Assembly (NCBI GenBank): GCA_017412605.1
Contig: JAFPWY010000010.1
Coordinates: forward strand, 1-64,000
Direction: 5' to 3'
DNA: 64,000 bases
Source of the DNA: Fibrobacter sp.
Lineage (GTDB): Bacteria > Fibrobacterota > Fibrobacteria > Fibrobacterales > Fibrobacteraceae
Numbering within the stretch: position 1 is the first letter of the stretch; each line of letters begins with the position of its first letter. The position numbers and the translations under genes were made by a program. Shown here one piece after another: positions 17,452 to 26,417 of this stretch. The notes beneath the pieces are model-generated. The model did no database searches. It saw only the letters and a list, made by a program, of their open reading frames with translations, and had not been told where the DNA came from.

Positions 17452-18369
17452 TTAATCTTTCAGGCAGCGGAGGCTGGCGCCGAATTCGGGATTGAACTTC
17501 TCGAACTTGGCGGTGTTCTTGTTCGTGACGAACGTGAGGACTTCGCCTTCGCTTGTCCAGAAGTAGGCCTTCTGTCCGGCTTCTTCGAGTTTGCGTTCCT
17601 TGAGCGGCACGTCGCTCTTGGCGAAATGCGCACCGCCGGCCTTGGCGCCGAATCCGAATTCATCCTTGCCGTTGCCGCGTTCGGCGGTTCCCTTGATGGG
17701 GTCCCAGCCGTAGCCGGCTTTCAACTTCATGCCGGGTTCCTTACCGGCGAAGTCAAGCAAAACTTGCCATTCTTCCTTGCTCGGCATGTGGAATCCGTCG
17801 GGGCATGCCTTCTGGGCGTTTTCGAAGTCGTAGAGACGGCCCCAGTGGTTGCACTGGTAGCAGAGCGATCCGCTTGCCGTCGCGTAGTTGATGTTCTCGG
17901 CGGTCCAGAGCTGCGTGCCGATGCGCACCCATTCGTAGGCGTAGCCGTCGCGCGGGTCCTTGTAGCTGCCGCTGGTGGCTGGCTCGCCGTTTTCGTCCAT
18001 GTACTTGCCGAACTCTATTTGCTTGTTCTGCTTGTAGAGCGCGCTGGAGGCGAGTTTCCCGTTTTTGTGGTAGCGGTTGACGGTGCCTTCGATGTAGCCG
18101 TTCTCGTAGGGGAATTCGGCTTGCAGCGTGCCGTCTTCGTAGTATTCCTTTGTCAATCCCTGGCGACGGTCGGCTTCGTAGTTCGTTTCGCGCTTGAGAA
18201 CGCCGCTTTCGTAGTATTCTTTTTCGATGCCCTGCTTCTTGTCCTTGACGTACGTGGTCTCGAAGCGGACGGCGCCACTCGGGAACTTTTCGACGCGGAC
18301 TTCTTCGCAGCCGGTCAGTGCAAGAATGGCCGCTAAAGCCAATCCCGGAAGTACGATTCTTTTATCCAT
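17452..18369 (-). CDS. Lipoprotein with MORN/YwqK-type repeats and a FISUMP domain
   Basis: 305 residues from the ATG at 18369 (GGAG seven bases upstream). The lipobox is LTGC. Residues about 25-130 hold four to five repeats of the YwqK/MORN_2 kind (FETTYVKDKKQGIEKEYYESG and similar). From about residue 140 it is a FISUMP domain: YKDPRDGYAYEWVRIGTQLW, AENINYAT, CPDGFHMPSKEEW and the closing GASLRCLKD. FISUMP is the largest paralogous domain of Fibrobacter; its function is unknown and surface display is likely. It is preceded by a GH8 gene on the same strand 42 bases away. Confidence 0.85.
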   Translation of the reverse strand: MDKRIVLPGLALAAILALTGCEEVRVEKFPSGAVRFETTYVKDKKQGIEKEYYESGVLKRETNYEADRRQGLTKEYYEDGTLQAEFPYENGYIEGTVNRYHKNGKLASSALYKQNKQIEFGKYMDENGEPATSGSYKDPRDGYAYEWVRIGTQLWTAENINYATASGSLCYQCNHWGRLYDFENAQKACPDGFHMPSKEEWQVLLDFAGKEPGMKLKAGYGWDPIKGTAERGNGKDEFGFGAKAGGAHFAKSDVPLKERKLEEAGQKAYFWTSEGEVLTFVTNKNTAKFEKFNPEFGASLRCLKD

Positions 18370-18411
18370 AGTTAACTCCTTTATATGGAATATAGCAAAC
18401 AAGGGAATGTG

Positions 18412-19527
18412 CTAAATTTCGATTTTCCCGGTGGCGGCCAGCAAACCGATGAGGTAGAGCATGCCGTCGTAGTACCGCCAGAAGCGGATGGGCACGGCTA
18501 GGTTCGCAAGGTCGGCCACGAAGGGCTCGACAAGCGGGCTCCCGACCGGCAATACCTGTGCGCTCGCCGCATTCATGGCGATGAGGCCCGGAGTCGCGTT
18601 GCGGCCTTGGCGCGGGTACGGGGAACCGTCGACGGCGTAGTCCGAGAGGTAAGGCCTGCGGTCGTTGAAATAATGCAGTTGGCGGGTGCAGATTTCGCGT
18701 TCGGCCTCGTCCGTGTGGAACAGGGCGTAATCGAGGCTCAGGTTGAGCGCTACGCGCCATGCGTCGCCGCTAAAGTTGTCGCTCTCGGGGAACCAGGGCA
18801 TGGCCTTGGGCGTGCCGTCGTATTCGGAGTAGTCCGGGAAGAGCGCCGTAATGGGGTGGGCCGCCTTTTTCAGGTATTCAAGGCTGCATGCTGCGACATC
18901 GAGCCAGGTGTTGTCACCGGTTGCTTCTGCGAAGGCGCGGTAGAAGGCAAGCGTATGGTAGCTCGGGTCGGTGAAGTCGTTGCCGAGGACCGGGGAGAAC
19001 TTGACCAGTTTCCGTTCGGGGTCGATCATCGGGCCCACGAGTTCGTTGACCGGCTTGTACTTGATGTCGTTGATGAGCTTGAGGGCGTCGTCGAAATAGT
19101 CGGGGCGGTTGAACCGCTTTGCCGCGATGAGGAGCGCCATGGCGAAGTATTCCTCGCCGTCCGGTGCGGCACCCGGGTCCATCATGGTAAATTCGGTGGT
19201 GGAAACTTGCCAAGAGAAGTAGCCCTTGTGCGGGCCATCGGAGTTGTACAGGTACCTGCGAGAGAAGTTCCAAAGTTTCTGGAACATTTCGGGGTGGTCT
19301 GTCAAAGCCGTTATGAACATCCCGTAGCTCATGCCCTCGGACCGGATATCGTCGTGACCAATGTCGATAATGTACGACATGTCGTTGGAGGCGTCGAAAC
19401 AGACTCGCTCGTCGACGGGGTCGCCTTCAAAAAGTTGACGATAAGCATTGTGAATGAGCTGGTCACCAAAGTTTGGACCATAGCCCGATTCAATAAAAAG
19501 GTCGCGGGGTTTAAAACGTTGTTGCAT
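18412..19527 (-). CDS. GH8 reducing-end xylose-releasing exo-oligoxylanase (Rex-like)
   Basis: 371 residues from the ATG at 19527. The N-terminus (FGDQLIHNAYRQLFEGDP) lines up with the GH8 Rex enzymes. RSEGMSYGMF carries the likely catalytic acid Glu64, and MDPGAAPDGEEYFAMAL and PSYHTLAFYRAFA are typical. There is no signal peptide, matching the cytoplasmic Rex enzymes that trim xylose from the reducing end of xylo-oligosaccharides. No Shine-Dalgarno site is evident; a TATATATATTC stretch lies just upstream. It complements the secreted xylan esterases further along the window. Confidence 0.88.
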   Translation of the reverse strand: MQQRFKPRDLFIESGYGPNFGDQLIHNAYRQLFEGDPVDERVCFDASNDMSYIIDIGHDDIRSEGMSYGMFITALTDHPEMFQKLWNFSRRYLYNSDGPHKGYFSWQVSTTEFTMMDPGAAPDGEEYFAMALLIAAKRFNRPDYFDDALKLINDIKYKPVNELVGPMIDPERKLVKFSPVLGNDFTDPSYHTLAFYRAFAEATGDNTWLDVAACSLEYLKKAAHPITALFPDYSEYDGTPKAMPWFPESDNFSGDAWRVALNLSLDYALFHTDEAEREICTRQLHYFNDRRPYLSDYAVDGSPYPRQGRNATPGLIAMNAASAQVLPVGSPLVEPFVADLANLAVPIRFWRYYDGMLYLIGLLAATGKIEI

Positions 19528-19644
19528 AGTGTGAATATATATATTCAATGGGTGCGGGAACGCGTGTAAGGTAAAAAGACGTTTAATAATACCCTGTGTA
19601 ATAAAAAAATATACAAAGAACGGGCAAAAAAGGGGCAAATGCAA

Positions 19645-19672
19645 AAGGCCGGCGATGATGCCGGCCTTTCGA
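19645..19672 (-). terminator. Terminator of tRNA-Ala(CGC)
   Basis: GGCCGGC, GATGAT, GCCGGCC with TTT on both sides, directly beyond the tRNA 3' end on the minus strand. Confidence 0.7.
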
Positions 19673-19673
19673 G

Positions 19674-19746
19674 TGGAGATAGTGGGAGTCGAACCCATGA
19701 CCTACAGATTGCGAACCTGTCGCTCTACCAACTGAGCTATATCCCC
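19674..19746 (-). tRNA. tRNA-Ala, anticodon CGC
   Basis: 73 nt. The acceptor stem GGGGATA pairs with TATCTCC and includes G3-T70, the alanine identity pair. The anticodon stem is ACAGG/TCTGT with loop TTCGCAA, giving anticodon CGC. T-arm TGGG/CCCA encloses TTCGACT, with one mismatch at its base (49-65). CCA is not encoded. Confidence 0.92.
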
Positions 19747-19757
19747 ATTGAGCGAAG

Positions 19758-19788
19758 CAAATATACGAAATTCGCCTCGTTCCGTCAA
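19758..19788 (-). promoter_or_regulatory. Promoter of tRNA-Ala(CGC)
   Basis: On the minus strand: TTGACG, 17 bases, TATATTTG. This is an exact match to TAnnTTTG, 11 bases before the tRNA. It is the clearest example of the promoter type that recurs in the window. Confidence 0.75.
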
Positions 19789-19809
19789 GCGAAATTCTCC
19801 TAAAAGGGA

Positions 19810-19837
19810 AATCCCGCCATTTCGTTATGGCGGGATT
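19810..19837. repeat. 11-bp inverted repeat, possible terminator
   Basis: AATCCCGCCAT, TTCGTT, ATGGCGGGATT. On the minus strand it is followed by TTTCCCTTTT. It may end transcription of the lipoprotein gene at 19942-20907. Confidence 0.55.
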
Positions 19838-19876
19838 CAGGATGGAAAAGATGATATGGGTTACTTGCCATATTCC

Positions 19877-19910
19877 AAGAGAGCGTCCTTCAAATGAAGG
19901 ATGCTCTCTT
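19877..19910. repeat. 15-bp inverted repeat after a lipoprotein gene
   Basis: AAGAGAGCGTCCTTC, AAAT, GAAGGATGCTCTCTT with one G-T pair. It lies 31 bases downstream of the minus-strand lipoprotein stop. It has a strong stem but only a short T run, so it is a terminator or an mRNA 3'-end stabiliser. Confidence 0.6.
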
Positions 19911-19941
19911 GAGAAAATCATCAAAAATGTGTCTTTCCGTA

Positions 19942-20907
19942 TTAGAAAAGCGGATCGATGTATGATTTAACGACATCGCGAGCGGTATCACCTACAAGAT
20001 TGTAGGCGGAGGAGGCTATGAGAGTGTCATTTTGGAATACCATCATGTGCTTGGCTACTGAAGCGAGCCCATTTGCTTTAGTTCTCCACTGGGCATCATC
20101 GCCATCACCGTTGTTTATGTGATCTGTTGAAAAGCCTTCAAAGTCACTTTGGAATGTGGCGTCGCAAGAAACAATGTCGTATTGACGTGTCTTGTAATTG
20201 AATGTGCGGTATCCGCAGTCCCTGACCATTCTTCCGACAACGCGAACGTAATTAGCGAGGACGGGGTAGTATATCATGTGGCCCATGTAGCTTACATAGT
20301 GAAGAGCCCATGTTTCGTGGAATGCTGTTCGCCATTTGTAAGTGTTGGGGTTGCTTTCGTCAATAATACGAGTGCGTCCAACAAGGCGGCTCAGCGCCTT
20401 TGTATAAAAGACAACGGAATCAATGTCGTTGTCGTTGGAGACGAATTTTCTTGCGAGGTTTTTTGAATCGCCCGCATAGATACAGTCATTGAACAACTTT
20501 TCGTCATCGAGGAATACTTCGCCGGATTCGCTCACGACTTTGTCGTAATCTGCGTTGATGGCGAGAAGTTCCGTTGTGCAAACGTAATCAGCGGGTCTTG
20601 GGACGGACTTATCGTAATTGGCGTCTTCGTTGAGCCTCTTAATGTAGGATTCCTCCAATTCGGAGTAGGCGTTGATATCTTTGACCACCAAGGTTTTTCG
20701 GTCAAGATTTTGCGGGACGGTCTCCTTTGTGGTCGGATCAATGGTGAGGCGCTGGCCGTCATCGCTGAAAAGGAATATCGGATATTCAAGGCCGGTACTT
20801 GTATTTGTTGATGCGGCCTGATTGTCAATGGATTGGAGTGTGGATTCGTTGCTGCAAGCGGCAAATAGCGCTGCAGTACCGAGGATAGAAATAAGGTGCT
20901 TGTTCAT
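19942..20907 (-). CDS. Lipoprotein of unknown function
   Basis: 321 residues with a signal peptide ending LFAAC and GGAG before the ATG. The mature protein is polar and has cysteine pairs (YVCTTE, FNDCIY, VRDCGY, VSCDAT). AFHETWALHYVSYMGHMIYY is the most distinctive stretch; the HETWALH part only superficially resembles a metalloprotease motif. I do not recognise a family. It has its own upstream region, so it is probably a single-gene unit. Confidence 0.7.
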   Translation of the reverse strand: MNKHLISILGTAALFAACSNESTLQSIDNQAASTNTSTGLEYPIFLFSDDGQRLTIDPTTKETVPQNLDRKTLVVKDINAYSELEESYIKRLNEDANYDKSVPRPADYVCTTELLAINADYDKVVSESGEVFLDDEKLFNDCIYAGDSKNLARKFVSNDNDIDSVVFYTKALSRLVGRTRIIDESNPNTYKWRTAFHETWALHYVSYMGHMIYYPVLANYVRVVGRMVRDCGYRTFNYKTRQYDIVSCDATFQSDFEGFSTDHINNGDGDDAQWRTKANGLASVAKHMMVFQNDTLIASSAYNLVGDTARDVVKSYIDPLF

Positions 20908-21051
20908 TAGAACTCCTTTGTATGTTTGGTTTTGTTTGCTGTTGTGTGATATTCTACTTGAATTGTGTTGCGTTGGATGACTTGATGTACTACAAGGAAT
21001 CTTTTTTGTGATACGTTGAATGCTTTATGCGGGCTTTTTGCGGATGTTTTG

Positions 21052-21082
21052 TTGAAACTTGCTCAAATGTTTACTATTTTTG
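21052..21082 (+). promoter_or_regulatory. uvrA promoter adjoining the start codon
   Basis: TTGAAA (21052-21057), 17 bases, TATTTTTG (21075-21082), an exact TAnnTTTG. The ATG follows at 21087, so transcription would start at or within two bases of the start codon. Confidence 0.6.
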
Positions 21083-21086
21083 GGGC

Positions 21087-24000
21087 ATGACCAAATCCAT
21101 CGAGATACGCGACGCGCACGAACATAACCTTAGGCATGTGAATCTTTCCATTCCACGCGATTCCATCGTGGTGGTGACCGGCGTTTCCGGTTCGGGCAAG
21201 TCTAGTCTCGCATTCGATACGGTGTTCCAGGAAGGCCAGAGGCGTTTCGTGGAGTCGCTCTCGGCGTACGCGCGCCAGTTCATCGGCCGCATGAAGCACC
21301 CCGAGGTGGAGAGCGTGCGCGGCATTTCGCCGACGATTTCGATTGACCAGAAGACGGTGAACCGCAACCCGCGTTCCACGGTGGGTACGGTGGTCGAGAT
21401 TTTGGACCATTACCGCTTGCTGTTTGCGCGCTTGGGCGTGCCGCATTGCCCCGATTGCGGACGCGTGATCCAGGCGCAGACGGTGGACCAGATTGTCGAT
21501 AATTTGTATGTGAGCGACGAGGGCAAGCAGATTACGGTGATGGCGCCGATTGTGCAGGAGCGCAAGGGTGAATACCGCAAGGAGTTGGCCGAGCTCAAGG
21601 AAAACGGCTTTGTGCGTGCCCGTGTGGACGGCACGATTTACCGCCTGGAAGATGTTCCGGCACTCGTGCGATACGAGAAGCATACGATTGAGGCGGTGAT
21701 TGATCGCCTGTCACTTGAACGCAAGAACATGAGCCGCTTGCGTGAGGCGCTGGAAGGCGCGCTGAAACTGACTGACGGAAAGTTGGTGAGCTTCTTGCTG
21801 GTTACGGGCGAGGGGAAGGAAGAATATCGCTTGCAGGGCACTTTGCTCGCTTGCCCCAAGTGCGGCATCTCCATCCCGGAACTGGAACCGCGGTTTTTCA
21901 GCTTTAACGATCCGAAGGGCCGCTGCCCCGCGTGCAAGGGCATGGGCGAAAGTTACAAGTTCGACCTGGACTTGATTATCCCGGACAAGACGAAGTCCAT
22001 CAAGGAAGGCTGCATCGCGACCATCAAGAAGGACGACGGTACGCTGATTTTCAGCGACTTCGGGCGCCGCAACTTGAGGAACATCGCGAACGAGATGCAT
22101 TTTTCGCTCGATACGCCGTGGAACAAACTCAAGAAGGCGCAGCAGGACGCCGTACTGTACGGCACGCCGAGCGAATCGGAACGCGGGATTATCCCGATTA
22201 TGCAGGAATTGTGGGACATGTGGCATATTTACCACTTCCGCAAGTACATGCAGATTGGCGTTTGCCCTGAATGCCACGGCACGCGTATCAACCGCACAGC
22301 GAACGCGGTCACGTTCCACGGGCATAATTTGACCGAGATGACGGAATGGTCCGTCGAGAAGTCGGTGGAATTTTTCAACAAGCTCGACTTGTCCGAAAAG
22401 GAAAAGCGAATCGGCAAGGAAATCCTGAAGGAAATTCGCGGGCGACTTTCGTTCCTCAATGCAGTGGGGCTCGGTTATTTGACGATTAACCGCAAGGCGT
22501 CTACGTTGAGCGGCGGCGAGGCGCAGCGAATCAGGCTTGCGAGTGCCGTGGGCGCCGGCTTGCAGGGTGTGCTTTACGTGCTTGATGAGCCGAGCATTGG
22601 GCTCCACCCGCGCGATAACGATAAGTTGCTCGGGATGCTGGAGCATTTGCGCGCGCAGGGCAACTCCCTGATTATCGTGGAGCATGACGAAGACACCATG
22701 CGCCATGCGGACTGCGTGATTGACGTGGGGCCAGGTGCCGGTGTGGAAGGCGGTCGCGTGATTGCGGCAGGGACTGTCGAGGAACTCGAGAAGAACAAGG
22801 CTTCGCTGACGGGTGCGTACTTGAGCGGACGCAAGGCAATCGAGATTCCCGAGAAGCGAAAGAAGATTGACAAGAATACACCGAAACTCAAGATTTGCGG
22901 TGCCGCCGAAAACAACCTGAAGAATATCGATGTCGAAATACCGCTCGATGGTGCTTTGACCGTGGTGACGGGTGTTTCGGGCTCTGGAAAGAGCACTCTG
23001 ATTAACCAGATTCTGCGTCGCGAATTGGCCCGTGTGTTTTATAACGCCGAAGATCCGGTCGGAAAGTTTGACCACCTGGAAGGCCTCGAGAATATCGACA
23101 AGGTGATTGAAATCGACCAGACGCCGATTGGCCGCACGCCGCGAAGTAATCCGGCGACCTACACCAAGATTTGGGACGATGTGCGCGACCTTTTCGCGAG
23201 CATGGAAGAAAGCAAGATTCGCGGTTACAGCAAGAGCCGTTTCAGCTTCAACGTGAAGGGCGGCCGCTGCGATGCGTGCGAAGGCGCGGGCGTGAAAATC
23301 GTGGATATGCACATTCTGCCGAGCGTCCAGGTGACTTGCGAAGTCTGCGGCGGCAAGCGCTTTAACGATGCGACTCGCGAAGTTTATTTCAAGGGCAAGA
23401 ACGTCTCCGAAATTCTCGACATGAGCATTGCCGATGCGGCGGAACTCTTCAAGGACATCCCGAAGATTGCGCAGCCGTTGAACCTGCTCGTGGAAGTGGG
23501 ACTTGGCTACCTCACTCTGGGCCAGCCTTCAACAACATTGAGCGGCGGTGAAGCGCAGAGAATCAAGATTGCTTCTGAGTTGCGCCGCCCGGGTACCGGC
23601 AAGACGCTTTACCTGCTCGACGAGCCGACGACGGGCTTGCATTTTGAAGATATCCGCAAACTCATGGATTGCCTGAATCGCTTGCGCAGTCTCGGCAACA
23701 GCGTCGTGATTATCGAACACAACTTGGACGTGATCAAGTGCGCTGACTGGATTATCGATTTGGGCCCGGATGCGGGCGTTCACGGTGGTCGCGTGATTGC
23801 GACGGGTACGCCCGAACAGATTGCGAAGAGCAAGAAGTCCGAGACGGGCCGCTATCTCGCGCCGGTGCTTGCGAAAAAGCATGGCGAGAACCATCATTTT
23901 GACCGCACGCTCAAGGGCGGCGAAGACTTGTCGCTCGATATCGAGGTGCATGGCGCACGCAAGCATAACCTCAAGAACATCGACGTGACGATTCCGCGCC

Positions 24001-26363
24001 ACAAGCTCACAGTGGTCACGGGTGTTTCGGGTTCCGGCAAGTCGAGCCTTGCGTTCCATACGCTTTTTAGCGAAGGCCAGCGCCGCTTTGTCGAAACCTT
24101 GAGCACTTATGCCCGCCGCTTCCTCGGTCGCCCCGACCACGGGAGCATCGATTCAATTTCGGGCCTGGCGCCGGCCATCGCCATCGACCAGAAGAGTGCG
24201 AGCAAGAGCCCGCGCAGTACGGTGGCGACCCTCACCGAAATCTATGACTACTTCCGCATTTTCTGGGCGAGGGTCGGCACCCCGCATTGTTTGAAATGCG
24301 GGAAGCCTGTGGCTTCGTACAGCGCGGGCGACCTGATGCAATACGCCTTCGACCGAGACTTGAACAAGAAAGTCACGGTGCTTGCCCCGTTCGAAATCAA
24401 GGATGTACTGAAACTTTCCAAGATTCTTACCGAGAAGGGCTATCGCAAGGTTTATTTCGGCGACAAACTTGTGGAACTTCCGCTGCCAAAAATTCCGACT
24501 CGCGAAAAGCAGCTGTTCGCCGTCGTCGATACGGTCATCGTGAAAGAAGAGAATCGTGCCCGTCTGGTGGAAGCTTTCGAGCGCGGCTATCGCGATGGCA
24601 ACGGAATCCTCTACGTGGAAGACGAGACGGGAAGCCGCCTTGCCTGTTCCGAGAAGCCGGGTTGCCCCGAATGTGGCTGGTACATGGATTCGGCGCTCAA
24701 TCCGAAGCATTTCAGTTTCAACACGCACTGGGGCGCTTGCGAAACCTGCCTTGGCCTCGGCCATGATTACGATGGCCATGTCTGCCCAGACTGCCATGGT
24801 GAACGCCTCAAACCCGAATATCTTGCGGTGCGCATTGGCGGTAAGAACATCATGGACGTGAACCACATGAGCATCGCCCAGGCTTACGAATGGTTCAATA
24901 ACGAAAACTTCAAGCGCGATAATTTCAAGGGCGACAAGAATGCCGACGGCAAGATGACTGTCGCCGAACCCCTGCTCCGCGAAATTGTCGGCCGCCTGAA
25001 CTTCTTGAAGGGTGTGGGCCTCGGCTATATCGGCCTCGACCGCGCGGGCGACACGCTCTCCGGCGGCGAATCGCAGAGAATCCGCCTTGCAAGCCAGATC
25101 GGTAGCGGTCTCGAAGGCGTGCTCTATGTGCTTGACGAGCCTACGGTGGGCCTGCACGAAAGCGATACCGCCATGCTGCTCGATACGCTTTACCGCCTGC
25201 GCGACCTCGGCAATACGCTTGTGGTCGTGGAACACGATATGAAGATGATGCAGGCTGCCGACCACATTATCGATATGGGCCCGGCGGCGGGCGAGTTCGG
25301 TGGCGAGGTCGTCGCCGAAGGTTCTCCGGAACAGCTTGCCAAGCCTTATGCACTCCAGCAGTTCCCGCGCAGTGAGACGGTCAAGTACCTCACGCACACT
25401 ATCCCGATGGCAAACGAAATTGCTCCGATTGCTATCACGGATTCTACGGAGTTCTACGAGTTCGAAAAGCTCAAACACAACAACTTGAAGAATTTGTCTG
25501 TAAAGTTCCCGAAAGGTGCGATTAGTGTAGTCTGTGGTGTGTCGGGCTCGGGCAAGAGTTCCATGGTCATGGACGAAATCTTCCCGCGCCTCAAGAAGAA
25601 GTTCCAGGCCCGCGGTCGCAAGAAGCAGAGCGGCGATGTGCTGCTGGTGGACCAGAGCCCGATTTCGGGAACGCCTCGCAGCACGCCCGCCAGTTTTACT
25701 GGCGTGCTCGACGACATCCGTCGCCTCTTCGCCAAGCTTCCTCTGTCCAAGGTCAAGGGTTTCGACTACGGTCGCTTCAGTTACAACTTGGCTCGAGGCC
25801 GCTGCGAGGCCTGCGAGGGCCGCGGTGCTGTGGCCATCGAGATGCACTTCCTCTCCGACGTATGGGAAGTCTGCGACGTTTGTGGCGGCAAGCGCTACAA
25901 CCAGGAAACGCTCAGTGTCACCTTCAAGGGCAAGAACATTGCCGACGTACTCGATATGCGTGTTGCTGAGGCCTGTGAGTTCTTCAAGGACCAGCCGAAA
26001 ATTTTGCCTAAGCTTGAATGTCTTTGCGACGTGGGGCTCCCGTACGTAAAACTGGGCCAGTCGGTTACGACTTTGAGTGGAGGTGAGTCCCAACGCCTCA
26101 AACTGGCGGCCGAACTTGCCAAGCGCCCTGCAACCGAAATGGTCTACTTGCTTGATGAACCGACCACCGGGCTCCACCTCAAGGATATCCAGACGCTTTG
26201 GAACCAGTTGCGCAAACTTTCGGCCCGTGGGGCTACCGTGATTATCATTGAGCACCATCCCGATATTATCCGTCTGGCTGACTGGAAAGTCGAATTAGGA
26301 CCTGTTGGGGGTGCCGAAGGTGGATATTTGCTCAAAATGGGGCCAAATGGGACCCTTTTGTAA
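21087..26363 (+). CDS. uvrA: Tandem-fused excinuclease ABC subunit UvrA
   Basis: 1758 residues from the ATG at 21087, about twice a normal UvrA. Two complete UvrA units are joined head to tail, with the second starting near residue 955. Four Walker A motifs (GVSGSGKS near residues 32, 629, 979 and 1483) are each followed by an intact LSGGE signature and a DEP Walker B, so all four ATPase sites look active. Zinc-finger cysteine pairs occur in both halves ([24 protein letters not shown]). UvrA finds bulky DNA lesions and loads UvrB. Chlamydial UvrA is known to have the same doubled form. An in-frame ATG at 21027 is less likely, because homology begins at [10 protein letters not shown]. Confidence 0.93.
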   Translation: MTKSIEIRDAHEHNLRHVNLSIPRDSIVVVTGVSGSGKSSLAFDTVFQEGQRRFVESLSAYARQFIGRMKHPEVESVRGISPTISIDQKTVNRNPRSTVGTVVEILDHYRLLFARLGVPHCPDCGRVIQAQTVDQIVDNLYVSDEGKQITVMAPIVQERKGEYRKELAELKENGFVRARVDGTIYRLEDVPALVRYEKHTIEAVIDRLSLERKNMSRLREALEGALKLTDGKLVSFLLVTGEGKEEYRLQGTLLACPKCGISIPELEPRFFSFNDPKGRCPACKGMGESYKFDLDLIIPDKTKSIKEGCIATIKKDDGTLIFSDFGRRNLRNIANEMHFSLDTPWNKLKKAQQDAVLYGTPSESERGIIPIMQELWDMWHIYHFRKYMQIGVCPECHGTRINRTANAVTFHGHNLTEMTEWSVEKSVEFFNKLDLSEKEKRIGKEILKEIRGRLSFLNAVGLGYLTINRKASTLSGGEAQRIRLASAVGAGLQGVLYVLDEPSIGLHPRDNDKLLGMLEHLRAQGNSLIIVEHDEDTMRHADCVIDVGPGAGVEGGRVIAAGTVEELEKNKASLTGAYLSGRKAIEIPEKRKKIDKNTPKLKICGAAENNLKNIDVEIPLDGALTVVTGVSGSGKSTLINQILRRELARVFYNAEDPVGKFDHLEGLENIDKVIEIDQTPIGRTPRSNPATYTKIWDDVRDLFASMEESKIRGYSKSRFSFNVKGGRCDACEGAGVKIVDMHILPSVQVTCEVCGGKRFNDATREVYFKGKNVSEILDMSIADAAELFKDIPKIAQPLNLLVEVGLGYLTLGQPSTTLSGGEAQRIKIASELRRPGTGKTLYLLDEPTTGLHFEDIRKLMDCLNRLRSLGNSVVIIEHNLDVIKCADWIIDLGPDAGVHGGRVIATGTPEQIAKSKKSETGRYLAPVLAKKHGENHHFDRTLKGGEDLSLDIEVHGARKHNLKNIDVTIPRHKLTVVTGVSGSGKSSLAFHTLFSEGQRRFVETLSTYARRFLGRPDHGSIDSISGLAPAIAIDQKSASKSPRSTVATLTEIYDYFRIFWARVGTPHCLKCGKPVASYSAGDLMQYAFDRDLNKKVTVLAPFEIKDVLKLSKILTEKGYRKVYFGDKLVELPLPKIPTREKQLFAVVDTVIVKEENRARLVEAFERGYRDGNGILYVEDETGSRLACSEKPGCPECGWYMDSALNPKHFSFNTHWGACETCLGLGHDYDGHVCPDCHGERLKPEYLAVRIGGKNIMDVNHMSIAQAYEWFNNENFKRDNFKGDKNADGKMTVAEPLLREIVGRLNFLKGVGLGYIGLDRAGDTLSGGESQRIRLASQIGSGLEGVLYVLDEPTVGLHESDTAMLLDTLYRLRDLGNTLVVVEHDMKMMQAADHIIDMGPAAGEFGGEVVAEGSPEQLAKPYALQQFPRSETVKYLTHTIPMANEIAPIAITDSTEFYEFEKLKHNNLKNLSVKFPKGAISVVCGVSGSGKSSMVMDEIFPRLKKKFQARGRKKQSGDVLLVDQSPISGTPRSTPASFTGVLDDIRRLFAKLPLSKVKGFDYGRFSYNLARGRCEACEGRGAVAIEMHFLSDVWEVCDVCGGKRYNQETLSVTFKGKNIADVLDMRVAEACEFFKDQPKILPKLECLCDVGLPYVKLGQSVTTLSGGESQRLKLAAELAKRPATEMVYLLDEPTTGLHLKDIQTLWNQLRKLSARGATVIIIEHHPDIIRLADWKVELGPVGGAEGGYLLKMGPNGTLL

Positions 26364-26383
26364 ATTTGTTGTAAGCAAAAATA

Positions 26384-26391
26384 TATCTTTA
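26384..26391 (+). promoter_or_regulatory. Likely -7 element for the FGE-fold gene
   Basis: TATCTTTA, 27 bases before the ATG at 26418, with AAAGGAG between them. A TTGTAA lies 20 bases upstream, a longer gap than the usual 17. Confidence 0.45.
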
Positions 26392-26417
26392 TGCCGAAAG
26401 ACCACAAAGGAGTTTTT

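Noticed and set aside
19583-19924. 113-codon frame overlapping tRNA-Ala(CGC)
   Set aside because: It runs through the tRNA and its terminator; no ribosome site or domain.
20284-20330. HETWALH in the 321-residue lipoprotein as a zinc protease motif
   Set aside because: It does not fit HExxH spacing and no third ligand or fold support is visible.
24153-26258. 701-codon open frame antisense to uvrA, and others at 21711-23312 and 23529-24140
   Set aside because: They lie wholly inside the strongly conserved UvrA coding sequence. The translations are rich in Arg, His and Val with no domain, as expected from codon bias on the opposite strand.
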